A DNA stretch of 64,000 nt from Phoebastria nigripes. Its lineage: Eukaryota > Chordata > Aves > Procellariiformes > Diomedeidae. The notes beneath the pieces were generated by a model. That model ran no database searches. It was not told where the DNA came from and was given only the letters and a program-made list of their open reading frames with translations. Positions 11,010-24,400 of the stretch are shown here, piece by piece (the first letter of the stretch is position 1; the number at the start of each line of letters is the position of its first letter). Made by a program: the position numbers and the translations under genes. The stretch spans positions 131,323-195,322 of the forward strand of contig JAYKAV010003093.1 of assembly GCA_035582835.1 (NCBI GenBank), in the 5' to 3' direction.

Positions 11010-14000
11010 TTTTATCACAGCACAGATTTTTATTAGCTGGTTCCCACCAGACGGGCAGTGCAGCCCTCTCACACAATGAAATCAGTAACAGAGAATCTTT
11101 ACTGGAAGCTCAGAAACATGTTTACTTTATATACAAGAAAAACTTATTTACAACAATCAACAGTAAACTATATACAAAAAAAATACAAGAGACATTTCCA
11201 TGGTAATCACTGTATAAATTAACACAATAAATAGGAGGGAAGCAGGTCCCATTCTTAAGGCACAAAACCTTCTTCCCCAAGACTGTACAGGGATTCACTT
11301 GCTTCCCTATGCTTTTGACAGGATCAGGACTGACGGGGAGACCCCTGAGGAACAATGGTCGGTGGACGATGATACAGACATGCAGTCACTGCTGACAGTT
11401 GTAGAAAAACATCATTTTTCATCCTTTCCTTTTTTTTCTCTTTTTACAGTACACACATCTTAAGATACAAAATATTTCGTGTAAACAGTCTTTTTTTAAA
11501 TCACATAGATAGTATGCACATTTTTAAATAATACTAAAACAATGAACAAAGCTTTCCATATGATTTGGGTGCAGAAACATTCCCAGGACTGACACTGAAG
11601 GCCTCGGCAGAGCTGGAGGCTCCCGGGTGCCTGGCTCTTGTGTGGCCCGGCCAGGCCGGCACCTCCGCGCACCAAATGGCACACCTCCCCTCTGCTGCAA
11701 AGAGCCAGCTCCTGCCGCAGCAGGGGGCTCGTGCTCTCAGCACTAAGATCCCACAAGCGAAACCAGAAAGACTGCATTAGCACTAACAGCCCTCCTGAAG
11801 GTAGCCCAGAGCAGGATGCTGCTGATAGCTGCTTCACGGGCCAAACCTCCCTCAAGTCTCCATTGCATGCACTCCCACTGAACCGAAACATCACAACACA
11901 GGGTACGTTATTCCCCAGAATCTGCCATTAAAGCTAAATATCCAGGGCAGTGCCAGAATGTGAGATAACATACTGAAACCTCTTCCTAGCAGAAGAAACT
12001 GTATGCCCACCTCACTGCAGACACTGCCCCAGCATCACTGCCAAGGGTGAGGGATGATAAACAGAAGGTGCCACACGGCTTTCACGAGTAGCATTTTTTA
12101 AGAGGCTAAACATATGCGCGATATGTGCAGTTCTAGCTTCTCTCAAGCTGGTGTTTTACCTGAGACTGCAGAGGAGAGTCTCTTGTTTGGCAAAGCAGCA
12201 GATTTTTTTACTGTCTAATTGTCTTTCCTGAGTTTCTCTCCCACAAAAAACTATCAGATGCCAGAAGAGGAACTCGAAATAAGGTAGCCAGAAGTTCAGC
12301 CTGGCTTCCCTACTTTGCAGAGAGCTCTCACTGATGTTTGACACAAATTGTCCTCATCTATTCACAAAACCTCTGCAACAGAAACCTGCATTATTCGCAG
12401 TGAGACACATAGAGCTACGACCCTTCTGTTAGATATAAACCTTAATACATATTCAAAGGCACGCAGGTTAAATGTGGATCCCATTTTCTAGCTCTTAAAA
12501 GAAGGTAGAACTCCCTCCCCACCTCCAGTAAGCAATAGACAGGAATATACTGGCTATGAACCCTTCGATAAAATGTGCACGTACACAAAAAGGATCTGAA
12601 CCCATCAACATGACAGATCGTAAAGTAAAAGAAATGAAGATTGGTCTGTGCAGGCATCATCACTCATAGCAGATGGCTAATGGCCGTCAGGCCTCTACAG
12701 ATACGGCAAGAATTAAGGAAGATGCCTGAATCTATAAACTCTTTGGACTCCCCTGTTACTCTGAGCAGGAAGAGTAGAGAGGAGCTGTTTCTATTGAGGC
12801 AAGAATTTAATCTCCCAGGAATTATGCAAGCAAGGCAAGTGCATATTGTTTATGCACCTTTAACCATGAGGTTGCCTGGAGAAACTTCACAGCAAGAACA
12901 GCTCCTTCACCACGTACAGGAATAAACACAGATCGCACCTCTTCTCCCGAGTTATCACCTGTCTTGTGCTCCCTGCTGCACTCTCCTGGGCAGGCACATA
13001 AATGTCCTAACCATGCACTCCTGGGGACAGGCAGCAGGCTGCACCTTACTGTGACCAGTGAGGACCACTGCGTCCTGAGCTCTCCTTAGTGGAAGTTTCT
13101 CCTCATTCTCATGCAGATGCTGCTCTGTGCCTCAACAAGCAAGTGGGAAAATACAGTATGTCTACAGTTCCTACTCATCTGATACCTCAGGAATTCAATA
13201 CAGTGAGGGGGGGGCTATACTGATAAAGAAAAAATATGGCCATGGAAGCAATTGCCAATGTATAGATAGGAGAAACGAATTCAGGGCAAAGCTGAACATA
13301 TTTCTTGCTCAGTCCCCACAGTATTTATACCAGAAATTTTGGTAGCTGGAATAAGCACGTTTAGTCTTCTGTTAATTTCTCATGAGCAAACCCTGTCACT
13401 CGCTAGGCTGAGTGAAGACATGTGGGTGAATGACAACTAGTTAAAAACAGATAGGGAGAGTCAGAACAATACTCAGTGAAATCTTAAACAATGCAATGGA
13501 GTTTGCCCAGCATGAAATCAGTCCATAACCTTTTTAAGCTGACAAGTCTTTACATAAAATAACTTGACTGATTGTTGTTAGACCAGAGAGCTGATGTCAA
13601 TTTGATAAAATCCTTACAAATAACAAAGAACAACGATGCGCTCAGGAAATTACCTTTTATGCCACTGTGTATGTGGCCATTTTTCTGTCTGCAGCCATAG
13701 CCAGACAGGTGCCACTCTGAATAATAAAATAAAAAAAAAAACCATACAAAACCACAAAGTAATTAAAAATTCCTGCTGTGTCTCCAGCTTTACAGCACTG
13801 AATGTTCCCGAATTCCCTTCGCAGTGATAAACATGGCAATATAGCTATGCACGCTGGTCTTTGGGCTTTAACAGTCACCCGACTGGGGTCAGGCAATACA
13901 GTGGAAATTTGAAGGCCGTCTAGGAACTCTGATTCAGAGGCACTAATTTTTCCATGCTCCACTGCTGGTGGTACCAAAGGCAATTTACCAACATACTCCA

Positions 14001-15313
14001 GTTTTCACTGGATTTACTGACGATGCTCATCCGGTCAGTAACAATGCTCCTTCTTTCAGTGCTCTTACAGGATCCCTGATGTTTGACAGCACATGATATC
14101 TCTCTCAGGGGTACAACCCAAGAGGACTGAGCCACCCTAATCTTTTGGTATCCACCTTGGAGTGAAGGAGCAAGGCAGCAAGAGAGAGAAGCAAGGTGGA
14201 AAAGCCACTAGAACCAAGACAGGTGAAAAGATGCAAGTGCTACAGATAAATCATATCTTTTGTGACAGAAATAGTTTTCTGCACTGCAAGTTGAAGTAAA
14301 GAAACAGCTCTGTTGTCTGTGGCCACGAAGGTGGCACTAAATGGGCAGGAAGCCGCTCCTGGCCATTGCCAGTCATGCTGCTCCCCCCACCAAGACGGAG
14401 CAAATTGTTCCATATCTCACTCCATTGCATTACATTTCTCGCACAGCCCAAACAGCTAGTTAGTGTTCCTCTCCCTTTCATCTAGTCTCCTGAACATGAA
14501 TTCAGAAGGGGGAATGTCAGAGCTGATGTCCTGTAATTGTTTGGCTCTCCAGAATTTTGTCTTTTCTTACTGCCAGGAATTTCTGAACAATTGCTTGTGA
14601 TGCCTGAAAACCTAAAGGTTGTACCATTGCCACTGGCTGGAAGAGGAGAGCCACACCCTGCAGAAGACCCTGCAAGCTGGTGCGAACCACTGTTTGAACC
14701 ACATGCATTGTTTGTTGCAAGGCATAAGTGAATGAGAATCACTGGATATTCATCGGCAAGAGGTCTGTATTGGCTTTGAATTTCTGATGCAAATTGCATG
14801 CAACTACAGGTGCATTAAAAAGGGATTAGTAAGACACAAGGACAAGCTTTGTCCCACTTAAATGCTCTAAGATGCAGGTGTGACGCACAGATGAGCGGGA
14901 AAGTTTTGGGTCTGAAAAGACTGTCAGATGCTCCTGAACTAAGACTGGCCAGTATATCTTTTGCCCTGAATAATTCTACTGTGATGAAGTTATCCAGTAA
15001 AGGTAGCTGTGTTGCAATTCTCAGGAGTCCTGCACTGTCACTGGAACCAGAACTTCCCACATTGGAGGACACGGTTCTTCAAACAGCAAGTGAGTTTTCT
15101 TCCGGGAGGCTCTGCCTGACCGCAGATAAGGTGCCTCTCGACTGGATGCAGCCGTACCCCACAGGAAAAAAGGTAGCACCATGCTTGGTTGATATGAGCT
15201 CTGAACAGCTACAGTTTGGCTGTTCAGCAGAGACAGTCATGAGCACATCTGCTCTGTGAGGTGACTGCTGTGCAGTTAGGGGGAATGGTAGACACAGGCT
15301 GTGAAAACAGAGG
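11010..15313 (-). other. DGKD: Inferred DGKD 3' UTR
   Basis: Sequence from the DGKD stop codon to the candidate AATAAA, about 4.3 kb. It has several open frames of 60-136 codons on both strands, but none resembles a known family. The far boundary rests only on the polyadenylation hexamer, so the true 3' UTR may be shorter. Confidence 0.45.
11029..11034 (-). terminator. DGKD: Candidate DGKD polyadenylation signal AATAAA
   Basis: Minus-strand AATAAA within GCTAATAAAAATC, followed 10-15 nt later by a GT-rich CTGTGCTGTG, compatible with cleavage near 11010. I found no other exact AATAAA on the minus strand between here and the DGKD stop, but nearer variant signals could be used instead. Confidence 0.4.
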
Positions 15314-15403
15314 CTAAACCTCGCTGGCAGGAGTACTCCGGCTCAGCTCCTTGATCCCGTGCAGTATCCTCTTCATGTGACCCACTTTGGTCACACCCAG
15401 GTC
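15314..15403 (-). CDS. DGKD: DGKD exon 30: SAM domain end and stop
   Basis: 90 coding nt from phase 0. Encodes [20 protein letters not shown], then SRSTPASEV and TAG at 15316-15314. It completes the C-terminal SAM helix. Confidence 0.96.
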   Translation of the reverse strand, partial: DLGVTKVGHMKRILHGIKELSRSTPASEV

Positions 15404-18400
15404 CTGGAAGAAAAGAGAAAACCTTACCTTAGGAGAAAGGCAGGGGGGAAATTCCAGGTGGCCAAGCAATGGTTACAAACTAGTCAGCCAGTTACAAAGA
15501 GAGGAGGAAACCAACCAGAAAGATTACAAACCTGATAGTTATATATAGAACCTCAAACCATGTGTCAAAAAGCTATCAGAGCATGACAGGGTAATGAACA
15601 CAGAGCAGGCATAGAGCAATGGAGAGAAACAACTGTGGACCATTAGCCAGAAACGCAAATTGCTTTGACTGTTAAAGGCCAAAGCAAGAGAACAGGAAGA
15701 GCATACAGATCTCAAGGACCTAAGCCAAAACATGCAGGAAGAACAAACCCATCACTGGTCACATCAAATAAATGTGTGAACATTTCGGTACCATGCAACA
15801 AAACACAGGCTGTAGCTGGATGGCATGCAGAGGAATCAGCTACACAGATTACAGCAAACCTCAGAACAGGAAGATGATAAAAATCACAAATGAAGATCCA
15901 AGGGGCATTAAACAAATGCCACGCACTACTTTACAACAAAGTATTTTTCTGCTATATGCAAGTCACCAGAACAATGACACAAGTCTCCTGCACATGCAAA
16001 GAACCACCACTTTCAATTTTTCTTTGTAGAGAAAGCATCTCCTGGTGAGGAGATGCAAAGTTGTGCAATGTGGTTACTAAGCACTATCTATCTAGCAGCC
16101 TCATCAAAGACCACGATGATTTTTTTCTTGTAACAAAGAAGTGCGATGATCTATTTGCCCAGTGACTACAGCATAAGAACCAAATTGTCCCAATCACAGC
16201 ATGTTCTGCAAAGATGGTACAGGAGCTGAGAAGTTGAAAACTTCCATTCCATCATTAAAATCAGAGACTCTCAAGAACACTATATGCAATCTGTGTGCTG
16301 GACTGTATCACATTTCCAGGAAGCTGTGGCAGAATTGGACAGCTGGTCCCTCAACTAGCTGTTCTACCTCCCTGCTATTAAAAATCATGTGACCTGAAAT
16401 GGTGAGAAAATAAAATGAGGCCGCAATGAACCCGTTCATCTTGTTGCCAAGGCACATGGGATGAACAGCAGGCAGACCACTTCCAAGCACATTCAGCACA
16501 GAAGGTCATGCAGATGCAGCTGGCTATTTCTCATGAGCTGATCATGAAAGTACCTTGAGGTCCCTCCGTTCGAGGTGCAGGAGCTCAGAGCCCCGGACGT
16601 CATGCCGGATGAAGATATCCTTATACTCACAAAGACTGAGATGCTCAAGCCAGGCCGCAACCTCCTCCGTTCCCCAGAGGTGAACTGTTAGAGATGGAAA
16701 AGCAGGAGTGCATTGAGTACCCAGAATCCCAGAAGACAGTGAGAGATGAGGACACCATCAGCACTCAGTGCCAGAGAAGGAGTGCAAGCAGTACCACAGC
16801 CTCAAACCAAGGGGAGGGCAAGGACTGGTAGCATGACCTACAGTCTCAAACAAAGGAGGTAGGGCAGAGAAAGGTAAGAGGTGTTCTCTTAAGCAGAGGC
16901 TAGCTGCAGTAAAGCCAGGAGGAAGTGCATGGTCATTTTGATGGGATTGGATACGCTTTTTAAAGTTTACCCACGTGTTTAAGAAGAGTAAGTTCATTGA
17001 TATTGCTCTGCTTACAAAACAACAGATTCATAAAATATATCATGAAGAATCAAGCACAGATTAGTTTGCTATTATGTACAAGCACTTGTGCTCAGTAAAC
17101 AAAATGGCAACCTCTCTCCCCCAAGTCTGAGGNAGAGAGGAAGAGTTTAGACTTCCACATTCTTGCACAGCCTCTAAATAAGAGAATAATAAAGTTCCCA
17201 AGTTCTGCGAGGCAATGAATGAGCACCAGCCTGTCAGACAGAAGGAGACTGTACCCACAACTCCATGGCAGAGGACAGGACCCAGGAGCCCACAGAACAG
17301 GTAGTACTTCCGAATTTTAGAAGAAAGTCTTCATAAGAATATAAACCAAAAATCAACTAACCCAACTGGAGAGAAAGTGTCTTGAATGGCAATTTGTTGA
17401 TTCAAGGCCAGTTTTTAGCTACTGACCACTAGGATTAAAGGTCAGGGTGCACCTGTGGTGATGCCGATCCCCAGCCAATTAGACATGAAACTTGATTAAA
17501 GCCTGAGGGTGAATCAATGAGAAAAACATCATTAACCATATCACAGAGAATTAGCAGTGAAAAGACTGGAGTTATGCGGACTTGGGCTCCACAGTCGTAT
17601 TGATACCTAAAATGCCAAAATCCTCAAATTCACTTCACTAAGCACCCCCTAAAATATCCCTGAAAATGCCTGGATGTAGGCAGAATTCTTCAGAGGGTAC
17701 CTCCTGTTTCTGCTCAGGAATATTTGCGTGGTACTGGGGGATTGTGACTTAGACAAAACAGAGCAATAAGCTACTTTGCCACGTGAAAAAGACAGACTAG
17801 ACCTCCAAGAAAAGGCAGATGCACTTGAAACAGGAGGAGGAGAGAACATGAGAGGACACAGACAGAGAACAGGTAGTGGTGTGACCACACTGATGTGACA
17901 AAGAGACACAATAAATGAGCAGACTTGGTACCCGGCAATCCCATGCTACTATGAGTCTCCTTATTTTTGTTGTTCTTCTCCTTTTTAAACTTGGTCACCA
18001 GCCGGAATTTGCCACTGCGGCTGCGTTTAGAATAATCCAGCATCTGGTTCTGTAAGAACAAAAAGGGAAAATCAGGCAAACAGTCATAAATTGATTGGAA
18101 TGGACCGAGAGCAACAAGTACTGTCAAGTTCACCTCCATGACCTTGTAAGAGAGGAAAAAAAATTCTAAACTCATTCTGATCAAGACAGGGAAGGAAACA
18201 GAGAAAGTTGATCCCATGTCAGGCAAGGGACCTTAGCAAGAAATTACTTTCTTTAGCCCTAGGGAGTCAAGTTTCCTTCTTAAATGATTTTTTCTCACAT
18301 CAGTTGTATATTCACAGGAAGTCAAACACTCACAGCCAACTAATGAAAAAGAGAACAGCTAGGGAAATATAGCCTTGGTCCTCCTCACCTCCTCATNGCA

Positions 18401-21400
18401 GGGCTCCATAAGCTGCCACAGCCAAGGGATGTCTGCTAGTTTCCTCAGCTGGAGGTCCATGTCTGCCAGGGCTGCTTGGAGCTGCTCCTTCTGTGGAGGA
18501 TCTAATTGCTGGATCAGAAATGGAAGCAAAGCAGAGTTAAAAGCCATATGGTGGAACACAGAGTCAGGCCCTTGCCTTGAAATTCCTAGCTAACAAAGCA
18601 GTTCCTCCTTTTAAAAGGAAGTGCACAGCAGGTAGTCTGCCCAGACGTTACCAAGTTAATGATTTTCATCATTTCTGAGCTCCAAACTCCGCACAAGCTA
18701 GCTTGACTGCCCATCATGCCTATGTAGCAACACCATTCTAATTCCTCGATGATAACATTTAAACTGACTTGTTACAAAGAAGACCAAGACCAGCAAAGTG
18801 TTGCCTGCCAAGGCAACAGTAAGAGAGGAGAGAAAGTGAGAGGCTGCTTTACTCCTGCTTTGTGCTTCTTACCAGCGCCATCTTGCCCGCCAGCAGCAGC
18901 TCTGTCTCATTATGCAGGGCTTTGACATTATTCACCATCTCTACAACAAGGCTGCAGTTCAGACCCTGCAGAGAAGCAATTCATGCGCAAATTAAGCCTG
19001 GAAATGCAGAGGTCTGAGCAGTCAAAAGGAAGAAGTCTTAGACAAGCAAGATCTACTTTTGGTCAATCAGAAAGGAAAACCAAGAGCTATGGAACAAGGA
19101 CAAAATGGGAGGTGCCAAGTGAGTGAAGTACCTCTGTAGACTTGGATTTAGCGTAGACTTTGTCCATAGACTTGGAGCTGGCATTGACAGCATGGGCAAG
19201 CTCCTGTTCCATGTCCTGATAGGATTGGGCTATTTCCCGAATGCTAAAGAGAGAATTACAGATTGCATCAGCATATGCTCAAAGCAGGAGATCTTTTCTG
19301 ACTGGGTATCTCCTTTTAATACACACCTGAGTGACAAGAGCAGGGATAAAGCATGGGAGGGCACAGGCTCTGGCAAAGCAGGGCAATTCTCCCTGCTACA
19401 GTGAGCATGCATAGGCAAAGCAAGGCAGATTTCACATGCACAACTCCAGGTGCATATTCAATTCTGCACACAAGTTGGGATCAGTTTGAAATACAACCTA
19501 GACATTTTAGTATGGCCATAGTGATGTGAAAGGCAGCTGCACATATGGCAGTTTAATTAACACTTCTCTGATGTGACTCTGGGAATTTTCTCTCAGAGGC
19601 CCAGACCAAGGAGCTGAATGTCCGAGTAAAGGATGAGCAGGTGAGCATACAATGACTTCTTCCAGAAATCTCTGCTGGGCATCAGGGTTATAAGAACCCA
19701 ACTTGTCATCCGAGCTTCTAGAGAGGCCTTTGTTTCATTGCTGATAAAAATAATTGATATTCAAAGATAAGGGGTTCTTTCAGGATTAAAGGATCCATGT
19801 TTGCTCATGAAAGTAACATTTTTTGTTCAGAATGACTAAGAAAGTTTATTCAACTTCAGTCCTCATGCAGCTGGGACAGTGCATAATGAACGATGCTGCC
19901 CCCAGTGACATGGACCAGCACTGCGTAAGATAAGAGTGAATAGAAACACCTCCAGGAACAGGGAGTTGGACAAGAACTTCAGGCACCAAAGGAGGGCTCT
20001 ATTCACCAAAAGCAAATTGAGTCCCACCTGTGGATCAGAGCACCTGCAGCTTGACCAAACTGGTTGATCTGGGTGGATTCTTCTTCGGACATGATCTCTG
20101 GTTGCAGAGAGAAAGAGGAGGGTCGGGACAACTCACACTTCTGTTTGTCCTCCCAGGACTTCAGGGTGCTCTCAAATGCCTAAAAACACAGCAAGCAAAC
20201 TATAAGATACCTTATAAAGCTCCTGTAAAAAATAATGGCTGTGCCTATGCCTGTAAAACATGTAAATCTGGTATAGACACTTTTCATTGTGGTTGAACCC
20301 AGTTGTTCAGCTGCTTATAACTTTGCTAACTAGCTGTCTGGGCTGAAGTTTTCCATGCCACATGCTTGCCTTGGCTTAATTTTTGCTTAAGCCTAGTTTT
20401 AGTCAAAATTGCTAGGCCAATTCTGAGGGCCAGACTAGCAAAATCCACCAATTCCCTATTGCTGGCAGCCTTTTCTCTGAGTAGCTATATCGCCTCCACA
20501 CTTCAGTATTACTGTACACCTCTTCAAGTGACATCTCAGAGTTGGAAATTAAAAATGTTCAAGGCTCCTCCTTATCTGGAAGTAAACTGGGCTTCCCCAG
20601 TAATTGGTGGGACAAGCAGCTGAACTCAGAGCTAAGACCTGTCCCACATGCACCTGTACTGATATTCCTGCTGGCATCAGCTAGTGGTACAGGAAGAAGT
20701 AAAACAGATCCAATGCAGAAGGATCAAAATTGGATATGGTGAGAATGAAAACTGAAACACAGAGCCTCAGGGCAAGGAGAGATGGATCAATGAGCACAAG
20801 AAATGGAAACAGAGAAGGTTAGACAAGAGAAGGGACTATGGAAGGGGAAGACTGAAATAGGAAGAATAATTCAGAGATGATGATGAGGAAAACAAACAGG
20901 GGTGTGAAGCTTTTATGGGGGGGAAAAAAAAAAAAATCAGCATTTGGGGAGCCAGAAAAGGAAAGGATATTGAGTGTGATGGGTGGATGGGAAAGGGGAA
21001 GAAAATGGCAGTCATGGATCCTGGGCCTGGGAAGTTAAATGAGATGAGTACAGACTAGGTACGGAGCACAGGACTAAGGGTAGAGAAAGGAGACGGATGG
21101 AGCAGAAAAGCCAGTGTCCCCTAGAACACAGCTGCCTTCGGGGACAACTCAGGGTTTTGGGGACATGCCATTTTCCTGCGTCTGCAAATACCTGTGAAGC
21201 CCTGTGGTAAAGCATTCCCTTCCCCTACTGCTCCTCATACAGGACAAAAAACCAGGCTCTGTCAGCTCAGTGCAAGCTATCTACTGATGTCAACCTTGCT
21301 GATGACTCTTCAGTGCTCCAGATGAGGCCACATGAGGGAATTTGAGTTTTTCCGTCTTCAGTTTAGGAAACTAAATATCCCAAATCACATTTGAAAAATG

Positions 21401-24400
21401 CTACCAAAGGTACAGGGTCACACATGCGAAGAGAGGACCCCACTTCATCTACTGCATAGGATAGATTTGTTCTGTGAACGAAGAGGTGGGCAACGACGAT
21501 CAAAAGGACAGCAGGAAAAATAAGGACAAGCCCACAGTCAAGACAAAAGCTGAACATTGCTCTGCAAAACTGGAACCTCTTCCTCAGAGGCAATTCCATG
21601 CCTACAAAACCAGGTTTGCAGGCAATGAGGAGGGGGATGGCACAATCATAGCCATGGCTTCAGATGGCCCAACAGACACAGCACGCTCACTAGGGACTTG
21701 TGTGTCCTCTCTACCTCTTATGCTTCACTCCACTTTTCCCACCATATGCACATGTATTTTCTCCCTCCCACCTTTACAGCAGGAATCCTGTTCCCCCTTG
21801 TTCTTTGTGCTATCTCCTTCAGTCACTCCCCCTCCAAATCTCAGTGTGACATTGCAGAAGCTCTCTTACCCTCCAGGAAAGACTGTGTGCACTATTCCTG
21901 TCTCCTCCTCTCCACAACATTTGCACCAATGCGAATAGGTCAAGGGGTAATGGTTTTAAACTAAAAGAGGGTGAATTCAGACTAGATATAAGGAATAAAT
22001 TTTTTATGATGAGGGTGGTGAAACACTGGAACAGGTTGCCCAGAGAGGCGGTAGATGCCCCATCCCTGGAAACATTCAAGGTCAGGTTGGATGGGGCTCT
22101 GAGCAATCTGATCTAGTTGAAGATGTCCCTGCCCATGGCAGGGGGGTTGGACTAGATGACCTTTAAAGGTCCCTTCCAACCCAAACCATTCTATGATTCT
22201 ATGATCAATACCCACTGTTCTCTCCCAGCTCAAGGGGTCTTGGGTATTGCCCTGTCCTACCATGAAAGGAGCTTTGTACATCCACCTTTGCTTTCTTTTC
22301 ATACCATTATACTTGTAACTTCCTGCCAGGCAATATGCCTCAGGCCTGTATCAGGCTGCTTTCCCTTTTTCCTCTCGGTTGTTCTCTCTTTTCTTGTTAT
22401 TCAGCAGGTGAGTCCTTTGCAGAGGACTTCGATTTGCTGGAAAGTATTAAGAGCTGCTATCAACCAAACTGTTTATGCATGGACAGTTACAGAGTTGGGA
22501 GGAACCATAAAGCCTGTTTGTGCCACAGCAAGGTCTTTATCCTTTCCTTTGGCTTACCACCATCCAGTAATACAGTAAAACGGCAAGGACGCTTCCTTAT
22601 GTGCTGGTACTCATCAGATATATTTGAAAATTATGAGATGAGACAGACACACACTGCTGAACAAGGCATAAGACACTGCTTTACTTGGTCAACGAGGTAT
22701 AAGCCACATATTGAACAATAATGAGAAATTAAAATATTGAACAGCTGAATCCAGACAATCTGCAGCAGTCAGTGAGGCAGGCATCCTGTGGGAAAAACAG
22801 CATGCAAGCGTGTTAAGAAACGCTGTCACAAGGCACCTAGAAAAGGAAGCAAAATAAGCTTGCATAAACAACCTTATTTATGTGATTTCCCAAGTGGTGA
22901 ATGCAAGTTTAATCATGTTCTTTCAAAAAAGTTTCATAGTGTGTAGCAAAATATGCTTCTTACATTCACAAAGATAAGCTTTCATGTGTGGCCATTGCCA
23001 TGCTCTCCAGGAGTTTGTGACATCGAAACATGCGTGTACTACATAGTGTATGCAAGGCTGCTCTTACCCTGTCTCGAGTGAGGGTCTGTGCTCTGTTCTT
23101 ATGAACAATCCAAATGTAACCCGGAGGCTGGATCCAGGCTTCTCCATCCACTTGCACAGGAACTCCCTCTTCTCCCAGGATTGCTATCTTCACCGTCCGA
23201 CACTGCAAGAAGTGATTGCATCAGAGAAGCTCTAAAATGTTGGTTTTCTAAAAGCATGAGACATTCTCTTTCTTTCCAAAGCACTTCCCCAGGTACTGTA
23301 GCTTTAGTGCTACTAGAGGCACACGTGCCTGGGTGGCAGGGCACACCTTGCCCTTGTGCGACAGGGACTATTTGCTTTGTCTTTGGACTACAAATCTGTA
23401 TTTGAATTGCTGGTCTAACTCCTACCACAATGAACACCAGCAAACAATTCCATCCCAAATTGCCCCTGGACATGCTAATTTTCAGCCCTGGTGGATACTG
23501 TTTCCATGGACAAGAGAGAGCGCAAAGGAGGGCTTAATGACTGAAATTGGCATAAACATCACAAACTGGAGATGGGGGAGGCAAGAAGAGCTCACAAAAG
23601 CAACTGATACCTGTGCAATCCGGTGATGCTGTAGGTTTATCACTCGTGACACTGCCATCTGCATGCTACCAAACACTGCTACCACCTCCAAAATCTTGTC
23701 ATCAAAGGAGGGGGCTGTAAATGTCTAGCCAGATACAAGGGAGAGAGAATTCAGTTGACATATAGCCCTGTTGGAGTGGTTTCCTTTACCCCCTATTGGT
23801 GAAGATTTGGGGGTCGGTTTTCAATTGTGCTTTTTAATCTGTATAAAATTAACGAGGCTAGAAGGTGAAGATTTGCAGTGAGCTAGGAGGGAGAAAAAGG
23901 AGCCTCGATACTCCCACTGTGCTTCCAATGGCAGCTAAAGTATAATTCAAACACAAAGGCTGTAGGCCACAAGGCAATAATTATTCTTATGAGAGTAGGC
24001 ACTTTTTCATCTCAAATAATACAATGCTTCTGACTGGATCTAACTCCCTTTGCCTTCAAGGGGCTTTACTTCGCAGGTAATCTGAGGGGAGAAGGTCAAT
24101 CTAAAGCACTTCCTGGAAGTCCAAATGCCCAGGACAGCATCTGTGAGGTTTTTTTCTGAATCACTACAGGCTGCTTGGGTGCAAAGCTGCTGAAGATTAG
24201 ATTTCAGTATCGTATCCGCTTCACAGAGAAAGTACATGCAGACAGGCCCCTTGCCCTCTTCTTCGAAGCACTATTCTCAGGGGCTATGACTTCAAAAGCA
24301 ACAGTAAGTAAAACATTTCCTGGATTGCCATAGAGGATACTCACATCATCTTCCTTGGTTCCCCCCCAGAAGTTGGTGCCTCCTGCATAGCTGGGAATGT

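Noticed and set aside
14482..15259. Cluster of 67-136 codon frames on both strands just past the DGKD stop
   Set aside because: No family resemblance and no splice sites continuing DGKD; treated as 3' UTR.
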